DNA from: Spirosoma panaciterrae DSM 21099
Lineage (GTDB): Bacteria > Bacteroidota > Bacteroidia > Cytophagales > Spirosomataceae
Direction: 5' to 3'
Length of the DNA: 64,000 nucleotides
Assembly: GCF_000374025.1 (NCBI RefSeq)
Contig: NZ_KB893174.1
Location: forward strand, 124,001-188,000
Positions within the stretch are counted from its first letter, which is position 1, and every line of letters begins with the position of its first letter. Made by a program: the position numbers and the translations under genes. Of this stretch, positions 34,502 through 44,276 are shown in pieces. Under the pieces are notes generated by a model. It had not been told where the DNA came from, did not search any database, and saw only the letters and a program-made list of their open reading frames with translations.

Positions 34502-36244
34502 TTATCCCTTCTTCACTTCCTTCGCCCAGCTATCTTTCAGGGTGACGGTTCGGTTAAAGACGGGCTTTTCGGCGGTGGAATCGGAGTCGAGGACAAAGTA
34601 ACCTTTGCGCATGAACTGGAAGTTACGAATGGCTTCCGAACGGGCGGCTTCTACCAGGGCCGGTTCCACGAAAGCGCGGACTACTTCCAGCGAGTTGGGA
34701 TTCAGCAGTTCGCGGAATTCGCGTTCGTCGGCCGCCGGGTTCTCGACCGAGAAAAGCCGGTCATACAGGCGAACTTCAGCTTCGACTGCGTGCGGAACCG
34801 ATACCCAATGGATGGTGCCTTTTACGTTTATGCCCGACGTATCCGAACCACTGCGGCTTTCGGGAATGTAAGAGCAGCGTAGTTCGATGATCTCTCCCGC
34901 ATTGTCTTTGACAACTTCATCGCATTTGATGATGTAAGCGCCTTTCAGCCGAACCATGCCGCCGGGAAAGAGCCGGAAAAACTTCTTCGGCGGGTTCTCC
35001 ATGAAATCATCCCGTTCGATATAGACCTCCCGGCTGAACGGAACCTCTCGCTCACCTGCACTGGGGTCTTCAGGGTTGTTTTCGATGTGCATGATTTCTT
35101 CCCGACCAACCTCATAATTGGTGATGACCAGTTTCAGCGGTTTTTCGTCCAGCACAGCCATGACACGGTGCGTGGTTTTGTTCAGTTCTTCGCGGATACA
35201 AAACTCCAGCAAGCCTACGTCGATCAGATTATCCCGTTTAGCAATACCAATGCGGTCGGCAAATTCACGGATGCTGGCAGGTGTGTAGCCCCGGCGACGA
35301 ATACCGGCAATGGTTGGCATCCGGGGGTCGTCCCAGCCGCTAACGTGCCCTTCTTCGACCAACTGCTTCAGCTTCCGTTTACTCATAACCGTGTAGGTCA
35401 GGTTGAGCCGGGCAAACTCAATTTGTCGGGAGGGGAAAATGTTTAGTTGCTCAATAAACCATTCATACAGGGGCCGGTGTACTTCAAATTCCAGCGTGCA
35501 GAGTGAATGGGTAATATGCTCAATCGAATCTGACTGCCCATGGGCGAAATCGTACATGGGGTAAATGCACCAGGCATTGCCCGTACGGTGGTGATGGGCA
35601 TGCTTGATCCGGTAGATGATCGGGTCGCGCATGTGCATGTTAGGCGACGCCATGTCGACCTTGGCCCGCAGCACTTTTGCCCCGTCGGGGTATTCACCCG
35701 CTTTCATACGCCGAAACAGATCGAGGTTTTCATCCACGCTCCGGTCGCGATATTGGCTCATCCGACCCGGTTCGGTTGGCGTCCCTTTTTGCGCGGCTAT
35801 TTCTTCCGCCGTTGAATCGTCGACATAAGCCAGCCCTTTCTGAATAAGGGTTTCAGCAAACTGATAAAGCTGATCGAAGTAATCAGAAGCATAGAATTCG
35901 TTTTCCCAGTCGAAGCCCAGCCAGTGCACATCGTTCTTGATCGAATCGACATATTCGGTGTCTTCGGTAACGGGATTGGTATCGTCGAAGCGTAGGTTTG
36001 TCTGTCCGCCGTATTTATCGGCCAGTCCAAAATTAAGGCAGATGGATTTGGCGTGGCCAATGTGCAGATAGCCATTGGGTTCGGGTGGAAAACGGGTATG
36101 AATGCGTCCACCGTTTTTACCAGCGGCTAAATCGTCTTCAACAATTTGTTCGATAAAATTGAGAGAGCTTCCTGCGTTGTTGCGGTCAGAGGAGTTATTC
36201 TCACCGGCAAGGGATTCTTCGGGTTCCTTCGTTGCTTCCGCCAT
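34502..36244 (-). CDS. glnS: Glutaminyl-tRNA synthetase
   Basis: Class I aminoacyl-tRNA synthetase charging tRNA-Gln, 580 residues from ATG 36244; a GTG at 36259 would add five residues. The HIGH motif is at 61-64 ([14 protein letters not shown]), the second signature is [10 protein letters not shown], and [17 protein letters not shown] and the anticodon-binding beta-barrels follow ([24 protein letters not shown]). The length is slightly above E. coli GlnS (554) because of an N-terminal acidic extension. Its presence means the organism does not depend on GatCAB alone for Gln-tRNA. It converges on the NTF2-like gene. Confidence 0.97.
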   Translation of the reverse strand: MAEATKEPEESLAGENNSSDRNNAGSSLNFIEQIVEDDLAAGKNGGRIHTRFPPEPNGYLHIGHAKSICLNFGLADKYGGQTNLRFDDTNPVTEDTEYVDSIKNDVHWLGFDWENEFYASDYFDQLYQFAETLIQKGLAYVDDSTAEEIAAQKGTPTEPGRMSQYRDRSVDENLDLFRRMKAGEYPDGAKVLRAKVDMASPNMHMRDPIIYRIKHAHHHRTGNAWCIYPMYDFAHGQSDSIEHITHSLCTLEFEVHRPLYEWFIEQLNIFPSRQIEFARLNLTYTVMSKRKLKQLVEEGHVSGWDDPRMPTIAGIRRRGYTPASIREFADRIGIAKRDNLIDVGLLEFCIREELNKTTHRVMAVLDEKPLKLVITNYEVGREEIMHIENNPEDPSAGEREVPFSREVYIERDDFMENPPKKFFRLFPGGMVRLKGAYIIKCDEVVKDNAGEIIELRCSYIPESRSGSDTSGINVKGTIHWVSVPHAVEAEVRLYDRLFSVENPAADEREFRELLNPNSLEVVRAFVEPALVEAARSEAIRNFQFMRKGYFVLDSDSTAEKPVFNRTVTLKDSWAKEVKKG

Positions 36245-36479
36245 ATCGTTACTTCGCACGTAATAAAGGCCCGAAATTACGGCCTTTGACCGGGTTTGGC
36301 AAACAGAATCGCTATCAATTGCGTTCCAGAGAGTAGCTCAGGGGCCATAAACCGCATAACGAAAAGCCCTGAATTTTCGCTAACAGGGGTATGGAAAAAC
36401 TACTTAAGTAGGCCATTCGGTTTCGTTAATTTATTATTAATGAACGAACAAAATGGCTGTCAGAACGAGTTGTTGCATT

Positions 36480-36515
36480 GAGTACGCCGTTTACTATCAG
36501 CTAAAAACGGTACTC
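36480..36515. repeat. Short inverted repeat just upstream of the RND operon
   Basis: GAGTACGCCGTTT (36480-36492) pairs with AAACGGTACTC (36505-36515 region) with one bulged pair. It ends 15 bases before the TolC-family ATG at 36530. The rest of the 36260-36529 gap shows no gene; it must hold the divergent promoters of glnS and the efflux operon. Confidence 0.45.
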
Positions 36516-36529
36516 ACGGCTTACAGTTT

Positions 36530-37870
36530 ATGAAAAAAACGTTTATCGGCTTTCTTTTTGCGGTTGGGTGTATTGGATCAAATTTTGGATTTGCTCAGAG
36601 AACAACGGACTCGTTGGCTCGACAGGCATATCTGGCCGACTGTATTCAGTACGCATTAAGCCACCAGCCGACCGTCAGACAATCCGTTATCGACCAGGAA
36701 ATTGCCGAACGAACCATTCAAAGCAGTTTATCGGCCTGGTATCCACAAATTTCGGCAGGGTATAATCTGCAACACTACCTGAAACAACCGGCAACACTAT
36801 TCCCCGACCCCACTACGGGCGAAGCCGTTCCGCGTGTAATTGGTGCGAAAAATACATCGACAGCCTCACTGTCGCTGACGCAGACAATCTTTAACCGGGA
36901 TCTTTTACTAGCCAATCAGACGGCAGATGCCTATCGGGTACAGGCCACACAAAACACGGTTCGGAACAAAATCGACGTGGTTGTCAATGTCAGCAAGGCC
37001 TTTTACGACGTGATTCTGACCCAGCGCCAGGTCGATATTCTGAGTGGTGATATTGCCCGTTTGCAGCGTAGCTTACAGGATGCCACCAACCAATACCAGA
37101 GTGGAATCGTCGATAAAACCGACCCACAACGAGCGGCTATTGCGCTGAACAACACCCGTGCGCAGCAGAAACAGTATCGGGAACTGATCGGCGCCAAGTA
37201 CCAGACGCTGAAGCAACTCATGGGGTATCCACCAAACACCCCCCTTAATGTGGCTTATGATACCCTGCAACTGGTGAACGATGCAAACCTGGACACGCTT
37301 CAGTTGGTCAATCCGCAGAATCGGATCGAATACCAGCAGTTATTGACCCAGGGCCGGTTGCTGGATGCAAATGTAAAATATACGCGCTGGGCGTACCTGC
37401 CTTCGGTGGCTGCTTTCGGAAATTACAACCTGTTGTATCAGAACAATTCATTTGGTCAGCTTTTCGGGATGGTGTTTCCAAACTCCCTGGTCGGATTGTC
37501 GGTAGCCTTACCAATTTTTCAGGGAGGGCGACGGATTCAGCAGACCAAGATTGCCGAGCTGCAGGTGCAACGATTACAATGGGATCTGGCATCGCTTACC
37601 AGTTCGGTCGATGCGGAGTATGCACAGGCACTGGCTACGTACAAAGGAAATCTGGCTAATTATCTGGCCCTGCGCGAAAACCTGGCGATGGCCGAGGATG
37701 TGTACCGGATCATCAACCTGCAATATCGTTCGGGCGTGAAGACCTTTCTGGATGTGACCATTGCCGAAACAGACCTGCGAACGGCCCGTCTCAATTCGTT
37801 TAATGCACTTTATCAGGTATTAATCAGCAAGTTAGACGTTCAGCGAGCCCTCGGTGTTATTCAATTTTAA
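36530..37870 (+). CDS. TolC-family outer-membrane efflux protein
   Basis: 446 residues with a signal peptide (FIGFLFAVGCIGSNFGFAQ) and the duplicated outer-membrane efflux protein domain. CIQYALSHQPTVRQSVIDQEIA, LSLTQTIFNRD, VSKAFYDVILTQRQV and the second-repeat LLDANVKYTRWAYLPSVAAFGNY, LSVALPIFQGGRR and YRSGVKTFLDVTIAETDL show the long alpha-helical barrel. It forms the outer-membrane channel of the tripartite pump encoded by the next two genes; only 3 bases separate it from the adaptor. Confidence 0.92.
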   Translation: MKKTFIGFLFAVGCIGSNFGFAQRTTDSLARQAYLADCIQYALSHQPTVRQSVIDQEIAERTIQSSLSAWYPQISAGYNLQHYLKQPATLFPDPTTGEAVPRVIGAKNTSTASLSLTQTIFNRDLLLANQTADAYRVQATQNTVRNKIDVVVNVSKAFYDVILTQRQVDILSGDIARLQRSLQDATNQYQSGIVDKTDPQRAAIALNNTRAQQKQYRELIGAKYQTLKQLMGYPPNTPLNVAYDTLQLVNDANLDTLQLVNPQNRIEYQQLLTQGRLLDANVKYTRWAYLPSVAAFGNYNLLYQNNSFGQLFGMVFPNSLVGLSVALPIFQGGRRIQQTKIAELQVQRLQWDLASLTSSVDAEYAQALATYKGNLANYLALRENLAMAEDVYRIINLQYRSGVKTFLDVTIAETDLRTARLNSFNALYQVLISKLDVQRALGVIQF

Positions 37871-37873
37871 ACC

Positions 37874-38977
37874 ATGAAACTTTCCCCCTATTTCACCCTG
37901 CTTACGAGTGTTGCGTTGTTTGCGTGTGGCGGTAACAAAACAGATCAGCAGCAAGGGCCACCACCACCTACCCCTGTTTCGGTTGCCAAAGCAACAAAGG
38001 GGAATGCTACGTATTATGACGAGTTTCCGGCTACGGTAACGGCCTTGCTGGAGGTTGAAATCCAGCCGCAGGTGGCTGGTAATATTACAGGTATATTTTT
38101 TCAGGACGGGCAGCACGTCAGTAAGGGACAGAAACTCTATACCATCGATCCGCAGCAGTACCGAGCCAGTTATGATCAGGCAGTAGCCAATCTGAACGTA
38201 CAGAAAGCCAATCTGAACCGGGCGCAAAAAGATGCAGACCGCTATAATACGCTAGCCCAGCAGGATGCTGTAGCTAAACAATTGGTCGATAATGCGAATG
38301 CTACGCTGGAATCGGCCAAAATGCAGGTCGAAGCGGCTCAGGCTACTATTCGGCAAGTGGGTACGAATCTGAAATACACGACGATTTTTGCACCCATGGA
38401 CGGAACCATCGGGATCTCACAGGTGCGGCTTGGCGCGGCTGTAGCGCCGGGTTCCACACCGCTCAATACCATTTCGTCCGATAATCCGATTGCTGCTGAT
38501 GTACAGATCGATGAGTCACAGATTCAGCGGTTTCTGAAGCTGCAAAGCCAACCCAACGTAACGCGGGATTCTACGTTTGTTTTGTTATTACCTAGTGGAC
38601 AACCGTATCCGTCTCCCGGTTCAGTACGCATCGTCGACCGGGCGGTTGATCCGCAAACGGGTACATTACGCGTTCGGATTGCCTTCCCGAATCCAAATCG
38701 GCAACTGAAACCGGGTCTGAACGTGAACGTACGCGTGAAAAACAACACAGGCGAACCGCAATTGTTGATCCCGTACCAGGCTGTAACCGAGCAGATGAGC
38801 GAATACTTTGTGTTTGTGGTGGGCGACAGCAGTAAGGTCAGTCAGAAGAAGGTGACACTTGGTGCCCGTATTAATGACAAAGTCGTTGTCAAAAATGGCC
38901 TTAACGAAGGGGAAACTGTAGTGACGGAAGGGACGCAGAAGATTCGGGAGGGAGCGAAAGTTAAAATTAATGAGTGA
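37874..38977 (+). CDS. RND efflux periplasmic adaptor (membrane-fusion lipoprotein)
   Basis: 367 residues. Lipobox LFAC places the lipidated cysteine at about 19. The order is lipoyl-like half (VEIQPQVAGNITGIFFQDGQHV), alpha hairpin (QAVANLNVQKANLNRAQKDADRY), second lipoyl half (TIFAPMDGTIGISQVRLGAAV), beta-barrel (GSVRIVDRAVDPQTGTLRVR) and membrane-proximal domain (VTLGARINDKVVVKNGLNEGE). AcrA/MexA-type. The stop lies inside the repeat hairpin that leads to the pump gene. Confidence 0.93.
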   Translation: MKLSPYFTLLTSVALFACGGNKTDQQQGPPPPTPVSVAKATKGNATYYDEFPATVTALLEVEIQPQVAGNITGIFFQDGQHVSKGQKLYTIDPQQYRASYDQAVANLNVQKANLNRAQKDADRYNTLAQQDAVAKQLVDNANATLESAKMQVEAAQATIRQVGTNLKYTTIFAPMDGTIGISQVRLGAAVAPGSTPLNTISSDNPIAADVQIDESQIQRFLKLQSQPNVTRDSTFVLLLPSGQPYPSPGSVRIVDRAVDPQTGTLRVRIAFPNPNRQLKPGLNVNVRVKNNTGEPQLLIPYQAVTEQMSEYFVFVVGDSSKVSQKKVTLGARINDKVVVKNGLNEGETVVTEGTQKIREGAKVKINE

Positions 38978-39051
38978 AAGAGTGAAATAGCGAAAGAGTG
39001 AATCGAACAGATACCCTTTCGCTATTTCACTCTTTCGCTCTTTCACTCATT
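38969..39051. repeat. Octamer-built inverted repeat between adaptor and pump genes
   Basis: Left arm 38969-38996 pairs with 39016-39051. The right arm equals the complement of the left plus one extra 8-base unit (GAGCGAAA in complement), so one repeat unit has been gained or lost. Units are GAGTGAAA, TAGCGAAA and GAGCGAAA. The left arm begins before the adaptor stop codon and the right arm ends 5 bases before the pump ATG at 39057. Same unit as at 11601-11685. Confidence 0.85.
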
Positions 39052-39056
39052 GAATT

Positions 39057-42000
39057 ATGTTCGCAGAAATATTCATCAAACGGCCTGTTACGGCCATTGT
39101 GATATCCGTTGTGATTATTGCCCTGGGGGTACTGGCGTTACAGAGCCTGCCCGTCAGTCAATATCCCGACATTACCCCACCTGTGGTGCAGGTGACGGGT
39201 ACGTACACCGGAGCTGATGCCCAGACCGTAGAACAGACTGTAGCCACACCCATCGAAACCCAGGTGAATGGTACGCCCGGTATGGACTATGTGCAGACCA
39301 ATGCTACCAACGACGGCCGGATGACCATGAACGTGACGTTCAAGGTCGGAACGGATGTCAATATTGCCGCGCTGGATGTACAGAACCGGGTAGGTATTGC
39401 ACAGCCGCAATTGCCCGAAGAAGTTACCCGACTTGGGGTTGTGGTGCGCAAGCGGAATCCGTCGCTGTTTATGCTGGTGGCCATTTATTCCCCCAACAAA
39501 ACCCATAACGTTTCATTTCTCGACAACTATGCGAACATCTACATCCGTGATGCGCTGCTTCGGGTGCCGGGTGTAGGGGATATTTTCAGCCGGGCCGATG
39601 ATTTCAGTATGCGGATCTGGCTCAAACCCGACCGACTCGCGCAGCTTGGTCTGACCCCCGATGATGTGGTAGGGGCCCTTCAGGAGCAAAACTTACAGGT
39701 AGCAGGTGGTTCGGTAGGCGCATCACCCCAGCCATCCACGCAGGCGTTTGAATACACGGTTTTTACCAACAGTCGGCTTAGTAAAGAAGACGAGTTCAAA
39801 AAGATTATTGTGCGCAGCGACCCGGCTCGTGGCTCGTTGGTGTATCTGGAGGATGTGGCCCGTGTGCAGCTAGGTAAGTTTTCGTATGCCAGCAACTCCT
39901 TTGTCGATGGCAATCGGGCGGCCTATCTGCTTGTCTATCAGTTACCGGGTAGTAACGCCATCGCCACGGCCAAAGGAGTCTATGCCGCGATGGACAACCT
40001 GAAAAAGACTTTCCCCAAAGATATTAACTATGTAGTGCCCTTTGAGTCGGTATCGGTTATTCAGGTATCCATCTCCGAAGTGGTCGAAACACTGCTCGAA
40101 GCGTTGGGGCTGGTGGTATTGGTTGTGTTTCTGTTCCTCCAAAGCTGGCGGGCAACCTTGATTACCCTGTTGGCTATTCCGGTGTCGATTGTGGGTACGT
40201 TTGCCTTGTTTGTGCCGCTTGGTTTTACTATTAACACGCTGACTCTCTTTGCCTTCGTGCTGGCCATCGGTATCGTAGTCGATGATGCGATTGTGGTGGT
40301 TGAGGCAGTTCAGGTAAATATTGACAAAGGCATGTCGCCGAGAGACGCGACCAGGGCGGCTATGGCCGAAATTTCGGCTCCGGTTATTGCGATTGCTCTG
40401 ATTCTGGCGGCTGTATTCGTGCCGGTTGGTTTTATTCCGGGCATTGTCGGGCGGTTGTATCAGCAGTTTGCGATTACGATTGCCGTATCGGTGTTGATTT
40501 CAGCCTTTGTGGCCCTGTCGCTTACACCGGCTTTGTGTACGCTGCTCCTGCGTCCGATGCATATCGATGAAAAAGCCACCGGGCTCAACAAGTTCTTTTA
40601 TAAGTTTAACCAGGTATTCGAACGTATGACCAATTCGTATACCAATGGGGTTAAACGACTGATCAAAGCAACCCCCCTGGTGATTGTCGGGTTGGTGGTT
40701 ATTTATATCGGAACGGGGCTGTTGTTTCGGGCAAAGCCTACGGGCTTCCTGCCAACGGAAGATGAAGGCCGACTGATCGTTACCTACGAAATCCCCGAAG
40801 CGGCTTCGACCTCCCGAAGTCTGGTCGTGTTGAATAAAGTGATGGCGATATTAAAGGCACAGCCGTATGTGGCCCACTTTTCGGCCCTGGGTGGACTGAA
40901 CGCCATTACGTTTGCGTCGAAATCGAACAGTGGTACGGTCTTTATTCAGTTGAAACCCTGGGAAGAACGAAAGGAACGAAATATGCAGGCCGATTCGCTG
41001 GTGGTTAAACTTCAGCGTGCCCTGTCGAGCCTGAACGACGCCCGGCCACAGGTGATCCAGCCCCCCGCTATTCCCGGACTGGGTCAAAGCTCTGGTTTTA
41101 CGTTCGAGATTCAGCAGCGCGAAACCAACGATGATGTACGGGCGTTCGACAACGTAGTCCAGAACTTCCTGGCTGAGGTCAACAAACGTCCTGAAATCGG
41201 TCGGGCCTTCTCCTACTTCACCGCGAAAACCCCGGCTTACCGAGTCGATGTCGACCGGGATAAGTGTAAAAAACTGGGTATTCCAGTGAGCAGCGTGTAC
41301 CGAACCATGCAAACCTATCTGGGAAGTCAGTATGTGAACGACTTCATTATTTACGGGCGTAAGTTCCGGGTGGTGGCGCAGGCCGATACCATGTACCGAA
41401 CTGATGTGCGGAATCTGGGTAATTATTACGTTCGGAATCAGGCTGGTCAACTGGTGCCCATCAGCACGGTGATTAAAACGACCGTTATCGAAAATGCGCC
41501 GTTGATATCGCACTTCAATCTGTTCAGGTCGGTAGAGTTGAATGGAGGGGCGAAACCCGGCTTTAGTAGTAGTCAGGCCAACGATGCCTTACGGGAGGTG
41601 GCCGCGAAGGTACTGCCCGCCGGGTACTCGTACGATTTTGGTGGCCTGAGCCGGGAAGAGATCAATGCCGGTAATACATCGATCTACATTTTTATGCTGT
41701 CGATCGGGTTTGTATTCCTGTTCCTGGCCGCTTTGTACGAAAGCTGGTCGGTTCCCTTCTCGGTGCTGCTGTCGGTGCCAATTGGCGCATTAGGGGCTAT
41801 TGTCGCCCTTATCCTGTTCCCGTATTTAAGCAACAATGTATACGCACAGATTGGTTTGATAACTCTGATTGGTCTGGCTGCAAAAAACGCCATCCTGATT
41901 GTGGAGTTTGCAAAAGAACGGGTGGATCGGGGAGAAGACCTTATTCAGTCGACGCTGGAAGCGGTTCGTTTGCGGCTCCGGCCTATTCTGATGACCTCTC

Positions 42001-42245
42001 TGGCCTTTATTCTGGGTGTATTTCCGCTGGCCATTGCCAGTGGGGCAGGTGGTGTAGCACGGGCTACCATCGGCCGAACGGTATTGGGTGGAATGCTGGC
42101 CGCTACGTCCATTGCTATTTTCGTGGTGCCGGTCTTGTATGTGGCGATCACTCGATTGGCTTATGGCAAAAAAGGCCTCGACGAGTTGAAACAGAATGCG
42201 AAACAAGAAGAGATTCAGGAACACCCCCAGCCGATCGATAAGTAA
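39057..42245 (+). CDS. RND-family (HAE1/AcrB-like) efflux pump
   Basis: 1062-residue inner-membrane proton antiporter. FIKRPVTAIVISVVIIALGVLAL is TM1; QYPDITPPVVQVTGTYTGADAQ and TIVEQ-like VAGGSVGASPQPSTQ follow in the porter domain; LFAFVLAIGIVVDDAIVVVEAVQ carries the TM4 aspartate pair needed for proton relay; ISAPVIAIALILAAVFVPVGF and the second half GLITLIGLAAKNAILIVEFA and RLRPILMTSLAFILGV are canonical. Substrates are probably drugs, solvents or other hydrophobic compounds. No regulator gene of the TetR or MarR type adjoins the operon. Confidence 0.96.
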   Translation: MFAEIFIKRPVTAIVISVVIIALGVLALQSLPVSQYPDITPPVVQVTGTYTGADAQTVEQTVATPIETQVNGTPGMDYVQTNATNDGRMTMNVTFKVGTDVNIAALDVQNRVGIAQPQLPEEVTRLGVVVRKRNPSLFMLVAIYSPNKTHNVSFLDNYANIYIRDALLRVPGVGDIFSRADDFSMRIWLKPDRLAQLGLTPDDVVGALQEQNLQVAGGSVGASPQPSTQAFEYTVFTNSRLSKEDEFKKIIVRSDPARGSLVYLEDVARVQLGKFSYASNSFVDGNRAAYLLVYQLPGSNAIATAKGVYAAMDNLKKTFPKDINYVVPFESVSVIQVSISEVVETLLEALGLVVLVVFLFLQSWRATLITLLAIPVSIVGTFALFVPLGFTINTLTLFAFVLAIGIVVDDAIVVVEAVQVNIDKGMSPRDATRAAMAEISAPVIAIALILAAVFVPVGFIPGIVGRLYQQFAITIAVSVLISAFVALSLTPALCTLLLRPMHIDEKATGLNKFFYKFNQVFERMTNSYTNGVKRLIKATPLVIVGLVVIYIGTGLLFRAKPTGFLPTEDEGRLIVTYEIPEAASTSRSLVVLNKVMAILKAQPYVAHFSALGGLNAITFASKSNSGTVFIQLKPWEERKERNMQADSLVVKLQRALSSLNDARPQVIQPPAIPGLGQSSGFTFEIQQRETNDDVRAFDNVVQNFLAEVNKRPEIGRAFSYFTAKTPAYRVDVDRDKCKKLGIPVSSVYRTMQTYLGSQYVNDFIIYGRKFRVVAQADTMYRTDVRNLGNYYVRNQAGQLVPISTVIKTTVIENAPLISHFNLFRSVELNGGAKPGFSSSQANDALREVAAKVLPAGYSYDFGGLSREEINAGNTSIYIFMLSIGFVFLFLAALYESWSVPFSVLLSVPIGALGAIVALILFPYLSNNVYAQIGLITLIGLAAKNAILIVEFAKERVDRGEDLIQSTLEAVRLRLRPILMTSLAFILGVFPLAIASGAGGVARATIGRTVLGGMLAATSIAIFVVPVLYVAITRLAYGKKGLDELKQNAKQEEIQEHPQPIDK

Positions 42246-42413
42246 GAGACGGTAACCTCCGATGCATAAGGTTAGCAGAAAGCATCCAAAACGGGTTGTG
42301 GGCAAATACGCTCCAGGTATTCGCTCATTTACCCTACTGGTCAATTGTCGATTTTAGAAATGTTGGTCGGCCTGTAGGTTTACATGGGCTTTTAATCAAA
42401 AGCTTAGGGAATC

Positions 42414-42764
42414 ATGACAGGGCAAAAAAAACGATTTCTGACGGCTGGCAATCTGCAACAGCCCTCCATTACTGACCAGGCACGGGTTCAGTATACGAAC
42501 GATGGCCGAAGCGGTACTGTACACTATGTAAGTCCGCAGGCTTCGTTCAGTATGTGGTACGAATTGGCCGGGGGCAACGCGGTGGCAATCATTGACATTC
42601 CAACGAAGGCGTCCTGGGAAGAGCGTACCCAGCTTTCGCTTGCTCACAGGACGTCCGTTTTGCAATTTATTGGCGAGCAGGTTGTTCGGGATCAGATTCC
42701 CAGCGGAGGGTATTTCGAATGCTCCGATACGACCATGACCCTCTACAAAGGCAGCAGGTCGTAG
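42414..42764 (+). CDS. Hypothetical protein, 116 residues
   Basis: No family recognised. The protein has no signal or membrane segment. It is mixed alpha/beta with NLQQPSITDQARVQYTNDGR, SFSMWYELAGGNAVAIIDIP and a C-terminal FECSDTTMTLYKGSRS. It begins 168 bases after the pump gene and ends 95 bases before the convergent MFS gene. A minus-strand frame (42396-42896) overlaps it almost completely and looks like a shadow because it also overlaps the MFS coding end. Confidence 0.55.
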   Translation: MTGQKKRFLTAGNLQQPSITDQARVQYTNDGRSGTVHYVSPQASFSMWYELAGGNAVAIIDIPTKASWEERTQLSLAHRTSVLQFIGEQVVRDQIPSGGYFECSDTTMTLYKGSRS

Positions 42765-42858
42765 CGTCTGTTGGGTTAGGGAACAGCCAAAGGGAGTTGG
42801 GAAAAATCGGCTATGGTCACTGGTAGTGGCCGGACTTTTTCCGACACCATTTGCCGGA

Positions 42859-44133
42859 CTATACGTCACGCTCCAATGGCTGAATACGAGGGGCAAACAG
42901 ATGGATCAGAAGCCAGGCTAGTAAATACGCACTGCCACACATCACGAACAGGTAGTTGTAACCAACGGTAATGTTTCCCTGTGCTTTATAGGTATCCAGT
43001 AGGGCGCCAACCACGATTGGAAACAGCAAACCGCCTACTGAACCCGCCATACCACCCAGCCCTACTACCGAACTCACCGCACTTTTAGGAAACATATCGG
43101 AAACGAGGGTGAACAGGTTGGCACTCCACGCCTGGTGAGCGGCAACGGCCAGACTTAACAACCCAACAACCTCCCAGATCGATGTGGCGTAGCGGGTCAG
43201 TACAATAGGAACGATACACAGGGCGTATAGGAACATAGCCGTTTTGCGCGAACGGTTGATGGTCCAGCCCCGACTCAGAAAATAGCCTGATAAATACCCC
43301 CCGCCGACACTACCGATGGTAGCCGCCGTATAAACAATAATCAGGGGCAGACTTGGTTTTTTAAGATCGAGGTTGAACGAAGCGGCAAAGTAGGAGGGCA
43401 GCCAGAATAGAAAGAACCACCACACCGGATCGGTCAGTAGTTTGCCGAGGATAAAGGCCCAGGTCTGTCGGTACTGAATCAGGTCAAGCCAGCGAACGTT
43501 GGGGGCTTTGTCGGTTGTCATTTCGGTATCCTGAGTAATAAAAGCCAGTTCCTGAGCCGAAACATGCTTGTGCTGTTGAGGGGTATTGTACGACCACCAC
43601 CAGAAAAAAAGCCAGATGAACCCAATAAGCCCCGTCAGTATAAACGCTACCTGCCAGCCATAGGCCCCCAAAATCCAGGGGACGGCAATCGGAGCAACCA
43701 CTGCTCCGATATTGGTGCCTGCATTGAAAAGACCCGTTGCCAATGCCCGTTGATGGCGTGGAAACCATTCGGCTACGGTTTTGATAGCAGCCGGAAAGTT
43801 TCCCCCCTCACCCAGGCCCAGCAGAGCCCGATACACCCCAAAGCTGAAAGTACTGGTGGCGATGGCGTGGAGAACGGCCGCGATCGACCAGATGAATACA
43901 GCCAGCACATATCCTAACTTGGTGCCAATTTTATCAATCAGCCGACCGAAAACGACATAACTGAGTGCATAGGCCGCCTGAAAAGCCATTACAATATGGC
44001 TGTAGTCGGTTTCGGTCCAGTTGAAGATTGTTTCGAGTGTTGGTTTGAGCAGACTGATGACCTGACGGTCCAGGTAGTTGATCGTCGTTGCCACAAACAG
44101 TAATCCAACAATTCGCCAGCGGTAATTGGTCAT
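42859..44133 (-). CDS. MFS transporter, anion:cation symporter (hexuronate/ExuT-like) family
   Basis: 424 residues with twelve hydrophobic segments. ATTINYLDRQVISLLKPTLE, AAYALSYVVFGRLIDKIGTKLGY, LGLGEGGNFPAAIKTVAEWFP and RALATGLFNAGTNIGAVVAP match the ACS subfamily that carries hexuronates (ExuT), and in other members phthalate or aldarates. Galacturonate is plausible given the pectin-related enzyme elsewhere in the window, but the substrate is inferred. It follows the Gfo/Idh/MocA gene on the same strand after 143 bases. Confidence 0.85.
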   Translation of the reverse strand: MTNYRWRIVGLLFVATTINYLDRQVISLLKPTLETIFNWTETDYSHIVMAFQAAYALSYVVFGRLIDKIGTKLGYVLAVFIWSIAAVLHAIATSTFSFGVYRALLGLGEGGNFPAAIKTVAEWFPRHQRALATGLFNAGTNIGAVVAPIAVPWILGAYGWQVAFILTGLIGFIWLFFWWWSYNTPQQHKHVSAQELAFITQDTEMTTDKAPNVRWLDLIQYRQTWAFILGKLLTDPVWWFFLFWLPSYFAASFNLDLKKPSLPLIIVYTAATIGSVGGGYLSGYFLSRGWTINRSRKTAMFLYALCIVPIVLTRYATSIWEVVGLLSLAVAAHQAWSANLFTLVSDMFPKSAVSSVVGLGGMAGSVGGLLFPIVVGALLDTYKAQGNITVGYNYLFVMCGSAYLLAWLLIHLFAPRIQPLERDV

Positions 44134-44276
44134 AAATGAGGAGTCGTTAGATGGTTATTCAGGGGCATTGATCGTCATGCGTAGTCATTAGGTTGGCATC
44201 GATGGGCGGTACGCTATCAACACATGCCTATTTACTGACAATTTATGACCATCAATAACCACCAAACCATAAGAAG
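44134..44276. repeat. Gap with degenerate GTCATT-like units and an imperfect inverted repeat
   Basis: GGTTATT at 44153-44159 and GATCGTCAT at 44170-44178 can pair imperfectly with ATGACCATCAATAACC around 44245-44260, and GTAGTCATTAGG at 44181-44192 repeats the unit seen in the hairpin at 28447-28511. The pairing is weaker than in the other intergenic hairpins. It lies between two minus-strand genes of one probable operon. Confidence 0.4.

Noticed and set aside
36245..36259. GTG start for glnS
   Set aside because: Adds only five residues; the ATG at 36244 is the simpler start.
11601..39051. CRISPR-like arrays suggested by tandem short units
   Set aside because: The units are 7-8 bases, contiguous and without unique spacers; no cas genes are present.
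42396..42896. 166-codon minus-strand frame downstream of the MFS gene
   Set aside because: It overlaps the plus-strand hypothetical gene and the end of the MFS gene and has no protein-like pattern; a shadow is more likely, although the plus-strand gene here is itself uncertain.
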